DNA of 64,000 bases from Chaetorhynchus papuensis (taxonomy: Eukaryota > Chordata > Aves > Passeriformes > Rhipiduridae): positions 67,330 to 131,329 of the forward strand of contig VWYX01000685.1 of assembly GCA_013396525.1 (NCBI GenBank). The letters are read 5' to 3'. The position numbers were made by a program, and so were the translations under genes. Below, piece after piece: positions 42,801-56,049 of the stretch; the stretch's first letter is position 1; each line of letters begins with the position of its first letter. The notes under the pieces were generated by a model, which was not told the origin of the DNA, did not search any database, and saw only the letters and a program-made list of their open reading frames with translations.

Positions 42801-45800
42801 GTTGTCTTTGAACCCACTAAACACCACCAACCAAACACAGAAGTGAAGACAACTGAAACATCAGGCCTTTGCCATTCCTGCAAAAATAGATGCTCCTGTA
42901 AAAAAGAGATGTCAAAAGTACTCCCATTGTCGGAAAATTTCACTTTTTATGGACCACTGAAGACTCCACATACAAATGGTCCAACTGCAAAATATCGAAT
43001 CTAAAGGATTTACTGATTTATCTGACAGAGTAATTAGTGTTAAAAAAATGGAAAAGAGAAAGTTCCTGACAGTGTAATAAAAGTTTTAAAGGAAGGCAAA
43101 TTAGGGGTGCCTAGATTTCCAGACACAGCTTCCCTCTAAGAAATAAATCCCAAATTAGTCAGTGCCATAAATAATCCCCTAAGAGCCTATGCTTCTGAGA
43201 TTGTGGGCTCAATTATTTTTGCCATGAGAGTTAGAAGAGATTAAGCAGATAGGAGCAGAGCATGCAGATTAAGGAAAAAGGGGTTTGCTCAGCAGATGTC
43301 TTGTCAAAACCACATCCTTTAATCTGAAGTACAAACACACTAAGGCCAGCATTGCAATGATCTGTTTTATCCATTAGAGCATGGAGTATTCTGGGGCACA
43401 GCAGCAGGGAATATGAAGGAAGTACAGTCATTAGGGTGCAGAGGAACTATATGTTAAATGTCTTTTTGTGAAAGGATAAACGTGCTTGTCTAGGTAGTTT
43501 CCCATCAGGAGAAACTGGGGAGCTGGGCACAGCCCTCCCCTGTTGTCAACACTCAAGCAGGGTTGTGCTGCCCTGAAGCTGTGATGTGCCCTGCTCATCT
43601 CTCTGCTAGACTTTTTCAGGGAAAGGATGCTCTGTGCAGAGCCTGTGAGCCAAGCAGCAGGCTAGGAACAGGATCAGTGGTGCGACTCCAACAGAAACCA
43701 CCCCAGTGCCTGGGAAGCTGGAGACAGAACAAACTCATCTCTCTTCAGAGAGCATTGACAAATGCAGAAGATTAACTTGGGCATTGAGCTCAGCTCCATG
43801 GCTGAGACTTGTCAGTTCGAAGAAATCTGTAGCCCCAGAGACTAAAGGGAGGATAAGAAAGTGGAAATCTTAAGTTCTGCCAATGTAGTCACTCACGTGA
43901 CATGTAAACTTGTCTACATGAGAAAATCTCCTTTCATTTTTGTCAGCTGTACTTTAAAGTGTTTGTTCACACAAACTTAAAAATAGCAATATTTGTCCAA
44001 GTGTTAGATAGATTCAACCTGCTCTTCCACAGTTGAGAGCAGACTTTGTGCAAGCAGGAGCTGTACAGTCAGGAACCAGAGACTACAGACAGTGTTTCAC
44101 AATGTTAATTCACAGTTCAATCATGGAGTTGAAAGCATAACCACAAGAAAAGTGACTTTTTCTGCAAGAGACCGGGGATAAAAAGCCCATTGACAATTCT
44201 AGGATTTGGTTCAAGCTGGCTGCAGTCACTAGATTGCATCAAGCTAGCCCAAGGAAGGATGGAACTTACATTTGTCTGCAAACTCTTAGCCTAAGAAATA
44301 CCTTTGTTTCTTCTTCCTAATGTAATCAAATTCTGTTTAGGATTCGTCAGAATTTGCCTGAAGGTTTCAATTTATGATGGGACACTAACTCACCCAAGCA
44401 CATGTTGTTTAATGATATAAAAGAGTGTGGGAACCTTATCTGCAGTATGAGCCCCCACAGCTCTTTCATTTTTAATTTCTGAAAATGTAGATACATGGCA
44501 AAGATTATCTTATTTACAGTATTTTATCCCTCATATATAACACTATATAATCCTAGTTCACCTGTGACTTTAAAAAATAACCCCATTTATGATGGTTGCC
44601 TTTTTTTTTTAATCTGTTCAGTTTTCAGAATGTTAGCTTGGTGGAAATCTTAATAGAGTTTTATTAAATATTAGCAGTGTATTACCCTTACATGTGTTTT
44701 TTCCAGCCAAATGTACAACGACCCAAGGGTGCAAGAGTGTGAGTGTGCATATATGAGGGAGTAAGCATGTGCACAAAGCCATGGCCTTGAATGCAGGCAT
44801 GGAATTAAGGTTCAATAAACAAATGACTTCTGTCTATGGACAGGAAATCCCCACACTGATGGGGTCTGTCAGGCAGGGTTTGTCACACTGGGTACGGAGG
44901 TGTCCCGAGGAAAGGCTCGAGGGACTTTGCTGCAGGATGCACACAAGTTGTGTAAGAGAGCACATCTCTCCTGCCGCACCATGTCCACGGAGCACCTGCA
45001 GCCACATGCACAGCACCTGCTGGGAAAAGGCAGGAGAGTGTGGAAAGCTGCAGGGACTCAGGCAGAAGCCATGAAGTGGTGCAGGATGCAGCAGAGCATT
45101 CTCCTCACGGGTGCTGTGTCTGCACCTGAAACTGAAAGGACACTCTGAAACCTCAGCACTGCCACCCTGCCCTTCTGTCCCTGCATTTCCAACAGGGAAT
45201 GTGACTGACAAGTTCACCAGATGAGCAGCTTGAAGGTACATTGAACAACCACAAAGCTAAGGGCTATTTTCCAGTTGTCCAACAGGACTGTCACATCCAG
45301 TGCACAAGCAAATGGAATGGGTCAGAGTGTCCAGACAGTACTTCACATTACATTACAACCTCTGGATGATATTTGGATCCAGCAGCCTCTCCTGTTTAAC
45401 TCCTCCCCAGATCCAGCTCTGTGCTGCTTCTGCGCAGGCAGCAAATGTTAGCATAGCTCAAGAGGTGCCAGCCTTTCCAGGTCACATTAAAATCCTTAGC
45501 AGAGTGATGACTGCCCAAACCAAAAATTTAAATAAGCACATTATCTAATCTACAACATTCTTTTTAACTTTAAAAGAAGAAAACAGCTTCTTGTTTTATT
45601 TAAATGATATTAAAAGTTTCCGTAACATTTTAACATAATGTTTGACCAAAGATCTCCACAAAATTTCATAAACTTCACAAAACTCTTAGTAAAAGTTTTT
45701 AAAAATTAGATACCTAATAAAAGTTATCTTTAAATATGTAACCAAGTACACGGACAAAATTTTAACGAAAAATAATTTCCTTGATTCAGGTAAATTGTGC

Positions 45801-47191
45801 TCCAAAATCTCAGTTCAGTGAGTCTTATGCTGACTATACTGGGCCTTACCCCTAGCCCATAGCTAGTTTCTAGTAGAGCTGTGGTGGTGATTTTTATTCT
45901 GCATTGACTGTTTACCTTGGTATTTGCAGAATGTGACACAAAAGGATGTTTCTGACAGAATGCTGTAGGTTTGCCAGAAGTGTAGAAATAACTTTTGCTA
46001 ATAATTTTTAAATGAATATTATTGGCCTCATACTGTTCATGTTTCTTGCTGCAGATTCCACTACAATCTGATGTGTAAGTCATGTATTCTGGACATGTGC
46101 ACAGGCATATGTATTGATGAGAATAAATAGAAACAGATGATACAGTAAAAAATGAGTTAAGCAACCTCCTGCCAGCAAAAAGGTGCAATTATTTTTGCTG
46201 GGAATGGCAAAAATTTAGTGTAAGAAAATTAATCTTGAGATGGCTTTGTTGGAAAACACCCCAGAAGGGTAAAGGGGAGGTTAGAAACCCGTAAGGAGGA
46301 AAATCTCTTTCGTGTTCTAATTCCCTTCCTTCAAGTCTGTGAATGTGTTTTGTGGATATCAAGTATTTCATTCACAGAATATATGAAGGTTTTAATGTTC
46401 GGCCCTTCCTCCTTCACAGCCCCACCGCAGCTGCCTGCCTGGGCAGCTGTTGGAGATCAGCAGAGTCACCTTTGTGAGCTAGGCACAAGAAGTGTACCTA
46501 GACAGGACAGTGTAAGGACTGTAAGACTCATTTCATACATGGACAGATGGAAAGTTTCGTCCTGGATATCCCAGGAAAACACACGGGTTACTTATATAAA
46601 TAGTAACTTCACTTTCAATGCATCTCAAATGACAGTTAAACTAGAAACTGTATTTCCAGCATCATCCACCTGACATGTCCAGGCTTATGGCTTCCAGGCA
46701 CTACTGTGTTTTTGCTTAATATGCTTACAGATACAGCCTAAAAGCCAGAGACTTCCATTATACATATTATGAATGGATGCTGCACCATTTGAAGGCAGAA
46801 ATTAGGTCAGAGGAAAGCAGGAAACACTGTTGAATAAACTATGTCAGGAAATCATTTGGATAACAACACACTGAAGAGGGGTGATACCAATATAGAGAAT
46901 CTGCCTTTAGCTTGAAATACTGTCATATGAAACCTTCAGTCTGTGTGTCAATTCAGTCTGAGCCATTAGCCACTTTTCCCCAGTCACCCTGTTCTGGAGG
47001 GAACATCTCTCTTGAGACAACACTGGATGATACAGTCATTATTTATCATCATGACACCCCTCCCGGGACTGCTAACAAATGGCTCCTGAAAATCTGTCAA
47101 GACCATCAGTATATTACAGAGATGGCAGAGATAGTCATTATGTAATAACTCTTCCACAGAAATGTAGTTTAAACAATGTGATATTAAAGCC
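39806..47191. other. intergenic, no gene recognised
   Basis: Noncoding by all signs seen. Somewhat GC-richer patches at 43.5-43.8 and 44.8-45.2 kb show no coding pattern. A 152-codon minus-strand frame at 45730-46188 is cysteine-rich but without a domain I can name. Confidence 0.4.
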
Positions 47192-47217
47192 TAATAGCCT
47201 ATTAGAATAGGCTATTA
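47192..47217. repeat. 26-bp palindrome
   Basis: Two perfect 12-base arms (TAATAGCCTATT and AATAGGCTATTA) separated by AG. It lies 82 bp from the larger palindrome downstream. Confidence 0.92.
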
Positions 47218-47299
47218 TATATAAGAATAATCCTTAGATTCAATGACCCCATCAGTGTTTATGTCTTCTATCATGAGCCTTCAGAGCTTAGTAACTAAA

Positions 47300-47341
47300 A
47301 TGTGTGTTTATGTATGTGTATACATACACATAAACACACAT
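47300..47341. repeat. perfect 42-bp palindrome
   Basis: Perfect self-complementary sequence without spacer, centred between 47320 and 47321; the left half contains GTGTGTTTATGTATGTGTA and the right half its exact complement. It can extrude a cruciform and is also largely alternating purine-pyrimidine near its centre. Confidence 0.95.
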
Positions 47342-48355
47342 CTTCATGTGCTGGAGGTGAAAATTACAGTGCACTTTTATGCACTGAAGAGAAAAAAACC
47401 TGATGGGTGAAGGCTGTTAGAACAGCAGTGGTACTGGTACTACCAATGTCAAGTTCAATTTTTAAAATTTTTTTCTAGTAGACAAACTAATCACAGTGAT
47501 TGGTCTCATTTTGAAGTCTTTGCCAAATTCAAATGTCTCTATTCCAGATTTAAACAATTTTAGGTCTCCAAAATCCTGGGTTTCGCTATACCTACGAGAT
47601 TCCATAGTATCTCCAGTGTTTCTTTGTAACCCAGATCCCCCACTCACAAACCACAACAGGGACTGAAGCTGCCTGTGGGACCCTGCTCTTCCAGCAAAGT
47701 AAAATACATTACCTGCTAACATCCTAATAGCTTGAGTTTCCACAGTACATTGTAATCAGCATAATGCTTCCTGGAAAACTCCTGATTTTACTTCTGATTC
47801 AAAACAAAATACAATTTCTTCCATGGATACCAAATTTCAGTCAGCAGTGATAGTCTAATGCTAAGACTTTGGCATTTGAGTAGTAATTTGCAAACATCTA
47901 CACATTATACATTCTATAAAAAGAAAGATCAAGATATTAAAATTACAAAAGCCAAATATGTCTCTGTAAAATTGCTTTGAACTTTGAGTGTTGTACTACA
48001 TTAATAAAACAGCTCTTCCTTCCTGATTGTTTTATTTTTTACTTTTTCATAGAATTAGGTGTGCAGGGGATAAATCATACTTTAACCCTACCACGAAAGA
48101 GCAGTGTGTCTTTCTATCCAACTACTTGAAATTCTACTAACATTATCTTAATTACACTTGACTTCCTGCTGCATTTGAATGACTGCTTTTCTGATATATG
48201 GCACATTTAATATTTCATTAGAAGGACATTTAATTTTTCAAAATGACTTAAAATTATTTGGTTTATATTTTTAATTTAATGATCAAGTTGACAAAGGAAA
48301 AACACCAGTATATTTGTAACAGGCAACAACAAAAAACCTGATACTTCTTTCTATT

Positions 48356-48373
48356 AAAAAAAAAAAAAAAAAA
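48356..48373. repeat. A18 run
   Basis: Eighteen adenines in a row. No recognisable retroposon body was seen upstream. Confidence 0.9.
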
Positions 48374-48878
48374 TTGGCAATATTCTTTTCAATCTGAGAA
48401 AACAACAGCTAAACAATGCTGTAAAGTTGATTTTTGTATCGACTTTAGCATTCCTCCGTCTGATATCTACATACAGATAGTTTTGTTATGCAGGAGCTCA
48501 TTTTCTTTTTGAGGATATTTTTTAGTGCATTGGCAGTGATTCTTTGAACAATTTAATTTCTCCAGGTTCTGCTGTTTCCTGTCACTATCTGCCAAATGGA
48601 GAAATACAGAATCTAAATCTATTAAATAAGAAGTAATATTCCTGTCCAAGAGCAAAGCACAGAAGCCAGGAGTCCACTGAGATGTGTATTCATCCATCTT
48701 TGAAATGAATGGTTTAATTTTGGAAGGTACAACACCAATGCAAATCTCATTAGCTGTCCAGGGGATATTTAAAAACCCGTCCACTTTATCAATATATCAA
48801 ATATAGATTCAGCATTTCAGTGTAGAGTCCTAGCAGAAGTAACACATTTGTTGTTCTTGCCTGGTAATTTCTATTGGG

Positions 48879-48916
48879 ATATACACACACACACATATAT
48901 ATATACACACACATAT
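48879..48916. repeat. alternating purine-pyrimidine (AC/AT)n tract
   Basis: 38 bases alternating purine and pyrimidine, made of AT, AC, AT and AC blocks; prone to Z-DNA and probably polymorphic in length. Confidence 0.9.
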
Positions 48917-51900
48917 TGAGGTTTTTTGTGTGTATATATTACATGTATTACCTAAAACATATATGATATACAGTATATGAATGTTATATATTTATTATAT
49001 ACATAATTTATTTTTTAACATTTTGTTTGCAATAGGGTTCACCAACACACTTATTACATGATGTATCGCAACAACCCCAAAGAAGTTAGTTTGCTATTTA
49101 AGAGGATTTTTTTAATAAAGACTTAATGTTTCCATAACTTTGCACATACTTATATATCCAGATCTTTCCTAATTATGACTACACTTTGCTACTTACACAA
49201 GGATTCAACAGTTGTCATTTTTATGCTTTTTTTCACAGGGACACTCAATGTTATTCAGTGAAAGTGTTCACTATTCTCAAGCTAAAATTGAAGCACTAAA
49301 TGACTAGTGGTGGTGAGCAGAAATAAAGATCTTCTGTGACTTTTACACTATCATCAATTGTAAAATGAGCTCCAAACTACCCTGACAACATCACTATTTA
49401 GCATTTGTGGAATATAAATGCTTGTTTTTCAGAGCAGAATTTGTTTACTTGATCGAAAGGATAATCACAGAGGAAAACACAAAGTGTTGTTTAACTTTCA
49501 AATTACAGACCTGAAACCATCCTTTAGTGAACAGTCTTCTGCTAATGATAAAATTTATTACCATGAGTTTTCAGCATAGAATTCACAAACATGAGGGGAA
49601 AGCTGCAACTGCAATGGATCAGAAGCCCTCATGGGAAAGTGTACACGTGGCACAGGCACATAGGCACGCAGGCTGAATCACCCATCATCTCATACACCTC
49701 TGTAATAAAGTAATTGCTCTTCTTGACACTTGAGATGAGATTTGGGTCAGATTCTGTGCGGCCCCAGCTTACGTCTCCTGACAGCTCCTTGCAGACTTCT
49801 GTGCTTTGCACATCCACCGCTATCCATCAGCCGCTGCCATGGACTGACCACTCCTGCTGCAAAGCAGCAGAGCTGTTTGCAGGATGCTCTCCCACAGGAA
49901 CTCAAACCCCAGGAGCCTGCCTACATTTGTTTGTAAATCTCTTCAGTGATCATTTCAAATGGTCAGGCTTGGGAAACGAAACCAACCAAGAACCCCCGCA
50001 GAGCTGCAATACAGTAATTCACCAGAGGTCACGGCCACAGCGTCTGGCAGCGTGACCACATCTGCTGGAGTCTCACAACAGCAGCTGCCAACCTAAATCC
50101 AAACTTTCCTGAAGATGGCGAAGAATCGGAGTCTGGATTGCTGGATAAAATTAATCATAGGAACATGGACTGTTGGTGTTGAACAATTATCCAGAAGTAG
50201 TAATGCATGAGATTCCACCCACTTAGGTTTCAGTTTCAGTATCACATCATCAGTAGCAGGAAAAGGCTGTCCAGAAGACTTTCCCAAAATAAAACAGGAA
50301 TGCCAGGAATGTGTTTAGTGAGGCTAATTTTAAGTGCATTACATTGTCAGATCAAGGCTCTACTGATTACCCTGAAAGGCAATACTGCTAATATTCATTA
50401 TTCAAATAGCTCAAGAGACTAAGAAAAGAAATAAAATTAAACAAAATGCTATCCTCATCAACCTAAAATCCCAGACCAGTTTGTCTGTTGCATGGTCACT
50501 GCAAATATATTTTGCAACAGCAGAGATGTGCTACAGTGCTTTAGTGATGCAAAAACTACAGAGGAACATGTGACACTCTAACAAACCTGACCACTGCATT
50601 TGTTGTTACACTAAACTTTTACACCTTCCAGTGAATTTTCCCTCCCTCAACCATGAAGAGATAACTCATTCACTCCAGGCTATTTTTTTGGGCCAGATAT
50701 CTATTTTTTACAAAAATTAAGTGTCTACAGAAAATAGATGGCACTTCAGATACACTGGTACATGTAACTGTCAAATATGGTCTTGTTCATACAATAGGAA
50801 AATTGCTTTTCATAATCTGATTTGCATTAATAATGATGATTAACATACAGATCTTGAAAATATTACATCCTGATCAGTCTCTCTGTAATAAACGAGTAAG
50901 CATATCCACATTTCCACAATAAGGCAGTTTGCTTTTTAAAGGTCACAATTCAAGAGCCTGGGAATGAATTCAGGAATTTCTTAGTTTTGAAGTCTGGGTC
51001 CAAGCCATTAAGCAATACAATATGACTGACTTTAAATAAACTACTAGATACAAAATTGAAGTCTACTATGTGAGTGTGCTAAAAATGAGACAGGGATGCA
51101 TGTCTGAGAAATAAGATTTTCCCAGGCATATGTTAGAGACTGAATTTGGGATAGGTTTCTCAATGTACTGTTAACTACTCACTATCTAAGGAGGGTCATG
51201 TGGTAAAAATCTGAAAGTCTGAGCAGGTACAATTGCATTTCCTTCCCTAGGTAGCAGCAAAAAGTACATTTTGATGTTAAACATTAATTTTATGTACTTT
51301 AAACAACTGACGAAGACATCTAGTGAAGATCGGGATCAGACATCTATACCAAGAAAGCACATTTGCACAACGAAAAAGAGATTATTTACATACTAGTACT
51401 CTCTAACACAGTATGTATTTAAAGCCATCTCTCTGACACGTTAAGGGAAACATGCAGAGTGGTAAGGTCATGGAGTTGTCTCAGCAGTAGCATATGTCCC
51501 CCTGGGACAGCATCCACAGCTATGGTTTCTAACCAAGATCATCTCTTAATTGTGTTTTCCTAGTCCCGAGGCTGAACAGAATATCTCACAGAGTACCTCT
51601 ATGTCTAACATGCATTTATCCAATTCTACCTACATTCATGTTAGGATAATGGTATCAGTTGCTGTGCCAAGACCATCCTCTCCCACAGATTTATAGTGAC
51701 CTTGCAGAGGTCTAGATTTAGGAACAGTTCAAACCGACTGGATTCAGAGGCAGCCAAGGGTCACGGTTTCAGCAGGATATAAAGTACTGTTGATTTACAG
51801 GGAATTACAACATTACACTCTTTTAGAGTAATCTTGAAATTTATAACTGTATAACTGAAACATTTTTCTTGGGAGTAGAAAAGCGTCTACAAAACCTTTT

Positions 51901-52652
51901 TTTCTGCCTGGGGTCTTTAATTCACCACTTCATTCTCCAAGTGCTCGGCCCCTCACCCCCATTCCAGAGCTATGGACGTACCCCCTGCAATTCCACATTG
52001 AGGGGTACTGGGAGAAGCAGCTGATGTCATTGCAAGGCCACTCTGCCATTTTTGAAAGTCTGTGGAAATCCAGCTACACAGACACGAACAAGGGTTGCTC
52101 AAGATCTCTCACTAGACTTAATGTCTCAGCATCAACACTATTCTCTCCACTATTCACTTAACACATATTCAGACCTCTTGCATTTTAAAATCCGAAATAG
52201 ACCTCTGAGTGGGAATATTTCACACATTCAGAATGGAAGTCATATACTGGATTTATTAGATTGAATGTCCATTTCATCTGAACACTTCAACCAGGACAGC
52301 CCTGCTCTTTTCTGGGAGGTTATTTTTGCTTCTGGCTGCACTTAAGTACTGGGGTGGAGTGGGCAGTGAAGGGCTGGAAAGCAAAAACACTTTTAACCCT
52401 CTTTCCTTCCTCAGAGAGCACTTTTCAGTTCCTCAAGCATCACCTGAAATACACCCATCTCACTAAGGAGGCTGCTGCCACTGGCACATGCTGAAGGGTA
52501 CTGGCATCACTGACAGAGGGAAGGCAGCAGCACTCGAGCACCTTGGCACATTAGTTCTCCATACTAAAAAACCCCACAACCCATCCCCCAATAATGAAAA
52601 CTAGGATGCCTCAGACTGCACTATAAACTACATGTATATATAGAGAGAGTAA

Positions 52653-52682
52653 TATATATATAGTTATATAACTATATATATA
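52653..52682. repeat. 30-bp AT-rich palindrome
   Basis: Perfect palindrome centred on GTTATATAAC within a (TA)n-like stretch from about 52635 to 52692. Confidence 0.85.
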
Positions 52683-52831
52683 GTTATATATACAAATAAA
52701 TTGTTATTTAATAGTGGTGGGGGGTTGTTTGTTTTTTAGGGTTTTTAAGGGAGTGTCTTAGAAGGGGGCTTCTTTCTGGTTTTTAAATCAAGGACCCTGC
52801 ACACACCTTCCCCTGGGTTTAGCTGGTCTCA

Positions 52832-52854
52832 TCAAGGTTACTAAGTAACCTTGA
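52832..52854. promoter_or_regulatory. palindrome resembling an RFX X-box
   Basis: Two perfect 11-base arms (TCAAGGTTACT and AGTAACCTTGA) around one A. The core GTTACT-A-AGTAAC fits the loose inverted RFX consensus GTNRCY-RGYNAC. No gene lies next to it, so a regulatory role is a guess. Confidence 0.35.
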
Positions 52855-55426
52855 GCTGTATTCAGCTTTTCTACTGTTCTTTTGAGAAGAAAATTGAATC
52901 CCTCCCATGTTTGAGAAGCCCAGCTTTCAGTTTAAATAGGATTTTTCAAGTATTAGCATATCAAACAGTGTAGTCGACAGCATGCAACATAAGATTAGCA
53001 CATTTTATTTCTTCTAAGTCTTAGCTTACTTCTGCCCTACTATTTTGCATTTTTAGTGAGAAAACCAAAGGCAGGCTTGGTAGCCATCTGCAGGAGCAAG
53101 GCACTGGGTATATTTACAAAACAGCCTAATTTGCTTTCAGGACTCAAAGAGTGGCTTTAATCTGCTGGGTCCTCCAGGAACACTGCTGGCCCTCTGGAAG
53201 GCTACAAGGCAACAACACTTCAGCCCTGACCCCTGAAAATATTTACCAGTACTGAAGAGCTGGATCCCAGAATGCCACAGAGGATGTTAAAGAAGCCAGG
53301 ATCCTCTCCTGATCATAAATTGCACAGGGGACAGTCAGTCATGCAAGGTCACATAGGATGTTAAAAGGGACATGAAAATAGCAACTCTGCCCCATCTCTG
53401 GATTGGCAGCAAGCAAAAGTGGTTGTAGAAGGTATGAGTTTTAGAAACTATATTCTGCAGCAATATTTTGGGCTTTTATGTCTTATTTTAACATTTTGTT
53501 GCGTATTTGATGAAAAGCTCACAAATTTAGTGTTGGTGTGGAAAGTGAAATAGCTGCATTGATTGTCTGAACATGTTTAAACACACTGAATATAAAATTT
53601 GGTCACGAGTTTATTGTGGGTATGGATCTCAATGCAGACAGCAACTAACATTCCACAAACATATATGATCTGAGACGGACTTCATAATTAAGAAATAATC
53701 TATATTAGTAAGATATAAGCCTCCAAAATTCATGAAAAACATAGTAGGTCTTCACCTGTTTTTTTAGATATTATCATCCATATAGGTAACCCTTATATCA
53801 CTCCTCTGACGAGTACCAGAACAAGAGTCTTGTGGCATAATTGTCATGAGAAAAGACAGACTGAGGCAAATTACATTCATTTCTCAAACTCAACTATATT
53901 GCTAGGGCTGCTAGAAGCATTACTTCCTAAAAACCTCTCAAGTATGACAAACATCATTACCTTCCAGGTATCCATAACTGCAGTCAGTGAAATGTTACAT
54001 TACGGTCATGCCAAAGCTCCTTAATCAAGTCCTACTTTTCCTGCATTAGGTGATTCACTGGTTCATGAAAAAGCAGCTCCATTATGGAGCAAGGTCAGCT
54101 CCACAGTGTCCATGACAGCTCATTAAACTGCGTGGCACCTGCTACCCATCCACAGGAAACACACCTCAGCTCTGAGGCTTAAGAAGCAAGGATTCCTGAA
54201 GAAAAACAAAAGGAAAAAAAAAAAATCACAATAGAAATGTAGCAGGATCTTTACCTCATCTGACATCAAGAGATTTCTAGCAAAATTAAATGTGTGATTT
54301 GGTATTCCTAAAGTTGCCTGATAGACATCATCTTCACACTGGAAGGCAATTAGTGTCATTCATAATCAGTGTACCCATAGTAATCTCAGGTGAACAGATC
54401 CCAAAACCAAATCCCAAGTATGCACTCAGTTACACAGTTATACTGAAATCTACAAAATTTTGAGAAGTAAAAGGAAAGCAATGTACAGACAGCCAGGGAA
54501 ACTTTGAAATCTTTCAGAAGTTTCTGTCAATTAGGTCTTTGAAACTAGTCTATTTTAAGATGGCAGACCTTTCAGTAGTTAGATCTCAAAATCATCTCCT
54601 TTGGGTGTTCCATAATAACAATTTCTGGGTCATTAAATTTGTCCAAATTCACATTTGATTATCTATTCTCATCTGCCAGTGCATTTATTCACTTTTAATG
54701 TTCTTTATACTCTCCAGACAAGCAAAGTGGTGTTTGAAATTTACTGGGTAGAATTTCATCTTTGTAGTCCCCTACCTGCTTTGAATGGGAAAAAAAACAA
54801 CACAGGAGAGGAATCCCAATCACATAGTTTGAAGTTTTTGGATCAAATAAAACTGTTCATGACTAAAGATACATTTTTATCTATCCACCTCCAGATCAGT
54901 AGAACAAGGCAGAAGCAGATCCTCCCATCTCTTCACGCTCTTATCTAAATAAAGGAAACTAGTGCCTAAAGGCTGTTGTTCTCCCACTTACAGTGTTCCA
55001 TACAGAGCTTGGACAGTTGTAACAAAGGTTATGACAACTCTGGGATGGAAAAATGACTGTATGAAAAAGAAAATAGCAAGCATGACTGTATTTTCCCATA
55101 TAAACTTAGTAAAAAAAAAAAAAAAAAAAATCAGTCTTTCTAAAGAGATTCACAAGCTGAAACAAAACCCCTCTACACACAAAGATCACATTTGTTACCC
55201 AAACCAGAAAACTGGTGTAGCACTCATGAACATACAGTAGGTTTCTCCAGGACAAACATTAAAAATATCCCACGACATTGTTCCAAAACATCTGTGTAAG
55301 GCTACTTGTAACATTGAATATTATGAATGTTCTTAATGTTCCAAAGCTAATGTTCTTTGTTGTCCAGTTTTTAAAGACTAAGGTTTTTCAGCAATAATGG
55401 TTCCTTAAAGTAACATTGCAGGTAGG
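52855..55426. other. intergenic, no gene recognised
   Basis: AT-rich DNA, including a 20-A run at 55111-55130. No coding or RNA gene seen. Confidence 0.4.
55111..55130. repeat. A20 run
   Basis: Twenty adenines in a row, about 300 bp before the solo LTR; no recognisable retroposon attached. Confidence 0.9.
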
Positions 55427-55979
55427 TGTAACTGGGTCTGTCTGGGATGGAGTTAATTCTCCTCATAGCATCCCACTCATACAGCTCTGTGCTTTGGGTT
55501 TGTGGATAGAACAGTGCTGGTAACAGACAGTGCTGAAAACAGTGTTTTGGCTGTGCAGTGCTCTTACAGCACCGGAGGCTTCCTTTTTCATTGCCTCCTC
55601 CCCCTTTGTGTCTGCCCAAACCTGCAGCGCCTAGGCTGTGAGTGGTCAAGAAGCTGGGAGGGGACACAGCCAGGACAAATATTCCCAGATGACAAAAGTG
55701 CTATTCCATATGGGATCATGCCCAGCAATAAAAGCTCAGGGAAAAGAGAAAGGAAGGCTAATCAGGTCTTCTGTTGTAAACACCTGCCTGCTGCTAGGAA
55801 ATACATTCCTTATTTTGTTTTGCTTGTGCACACAGCTTTGCTTCTCGTATTAAAATGTCTTCATCCTGACAAGAGTTTTCTTGCTTTTGTCCCAGTTCTC
55901 TCCACCATCCTGCTGGGAGGGAAGAGTGTATGAGCAATGGCATGGGGGCTGACCTGGTGGCAGGGGCCAACTCACCACA
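55427..55979 (+). mobile_element. solo LTR of an avian endogenous retrovirus
   Basis: About 550 bp beginning TGTAACTGGG and ending CACCACA. It has the order of a common avian ERV LTR: GGGATGGAGTTAATTCTCC near the start, GGGAGGGGACACAGCC, a TATA-like AATAAAAG at 55727-55734, a poly(A) signal ATTAAA at 55849-55854, and a U5-like end. No retroviral coding sequence flanks it, so it is a solo LTR. Boundaries are by eye and no target-site duplication was confirmed. Confidence 0.75.
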
Positions 55980-56049
55980 ACAGCCCAGGTTTGAACTCAG
56001 TTACTTCAGTAGCACAGTCGGACAACACTAATTCATTCACATAGAAGTG

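Larger units (their letters stand above)
47342..52652. other. intergenic, no gene recognised
   Basis: AT-rich intergenic DNA with simple repeats listed separately. A GC-richer patch at 49.75-50.08 kb has open frames on the plus strand but no domain or splice pattern. Confidence 0.4.

Noticed and set aside
45730..46188. 152-codon minus-strand open frame with several cysteines
   Set aside because: The cysteine spacing fits neither EGF nor another domain I can name, no matching splice partners or start context are visible, and an open frame of this length can arise by chance in AT-rich DNA.
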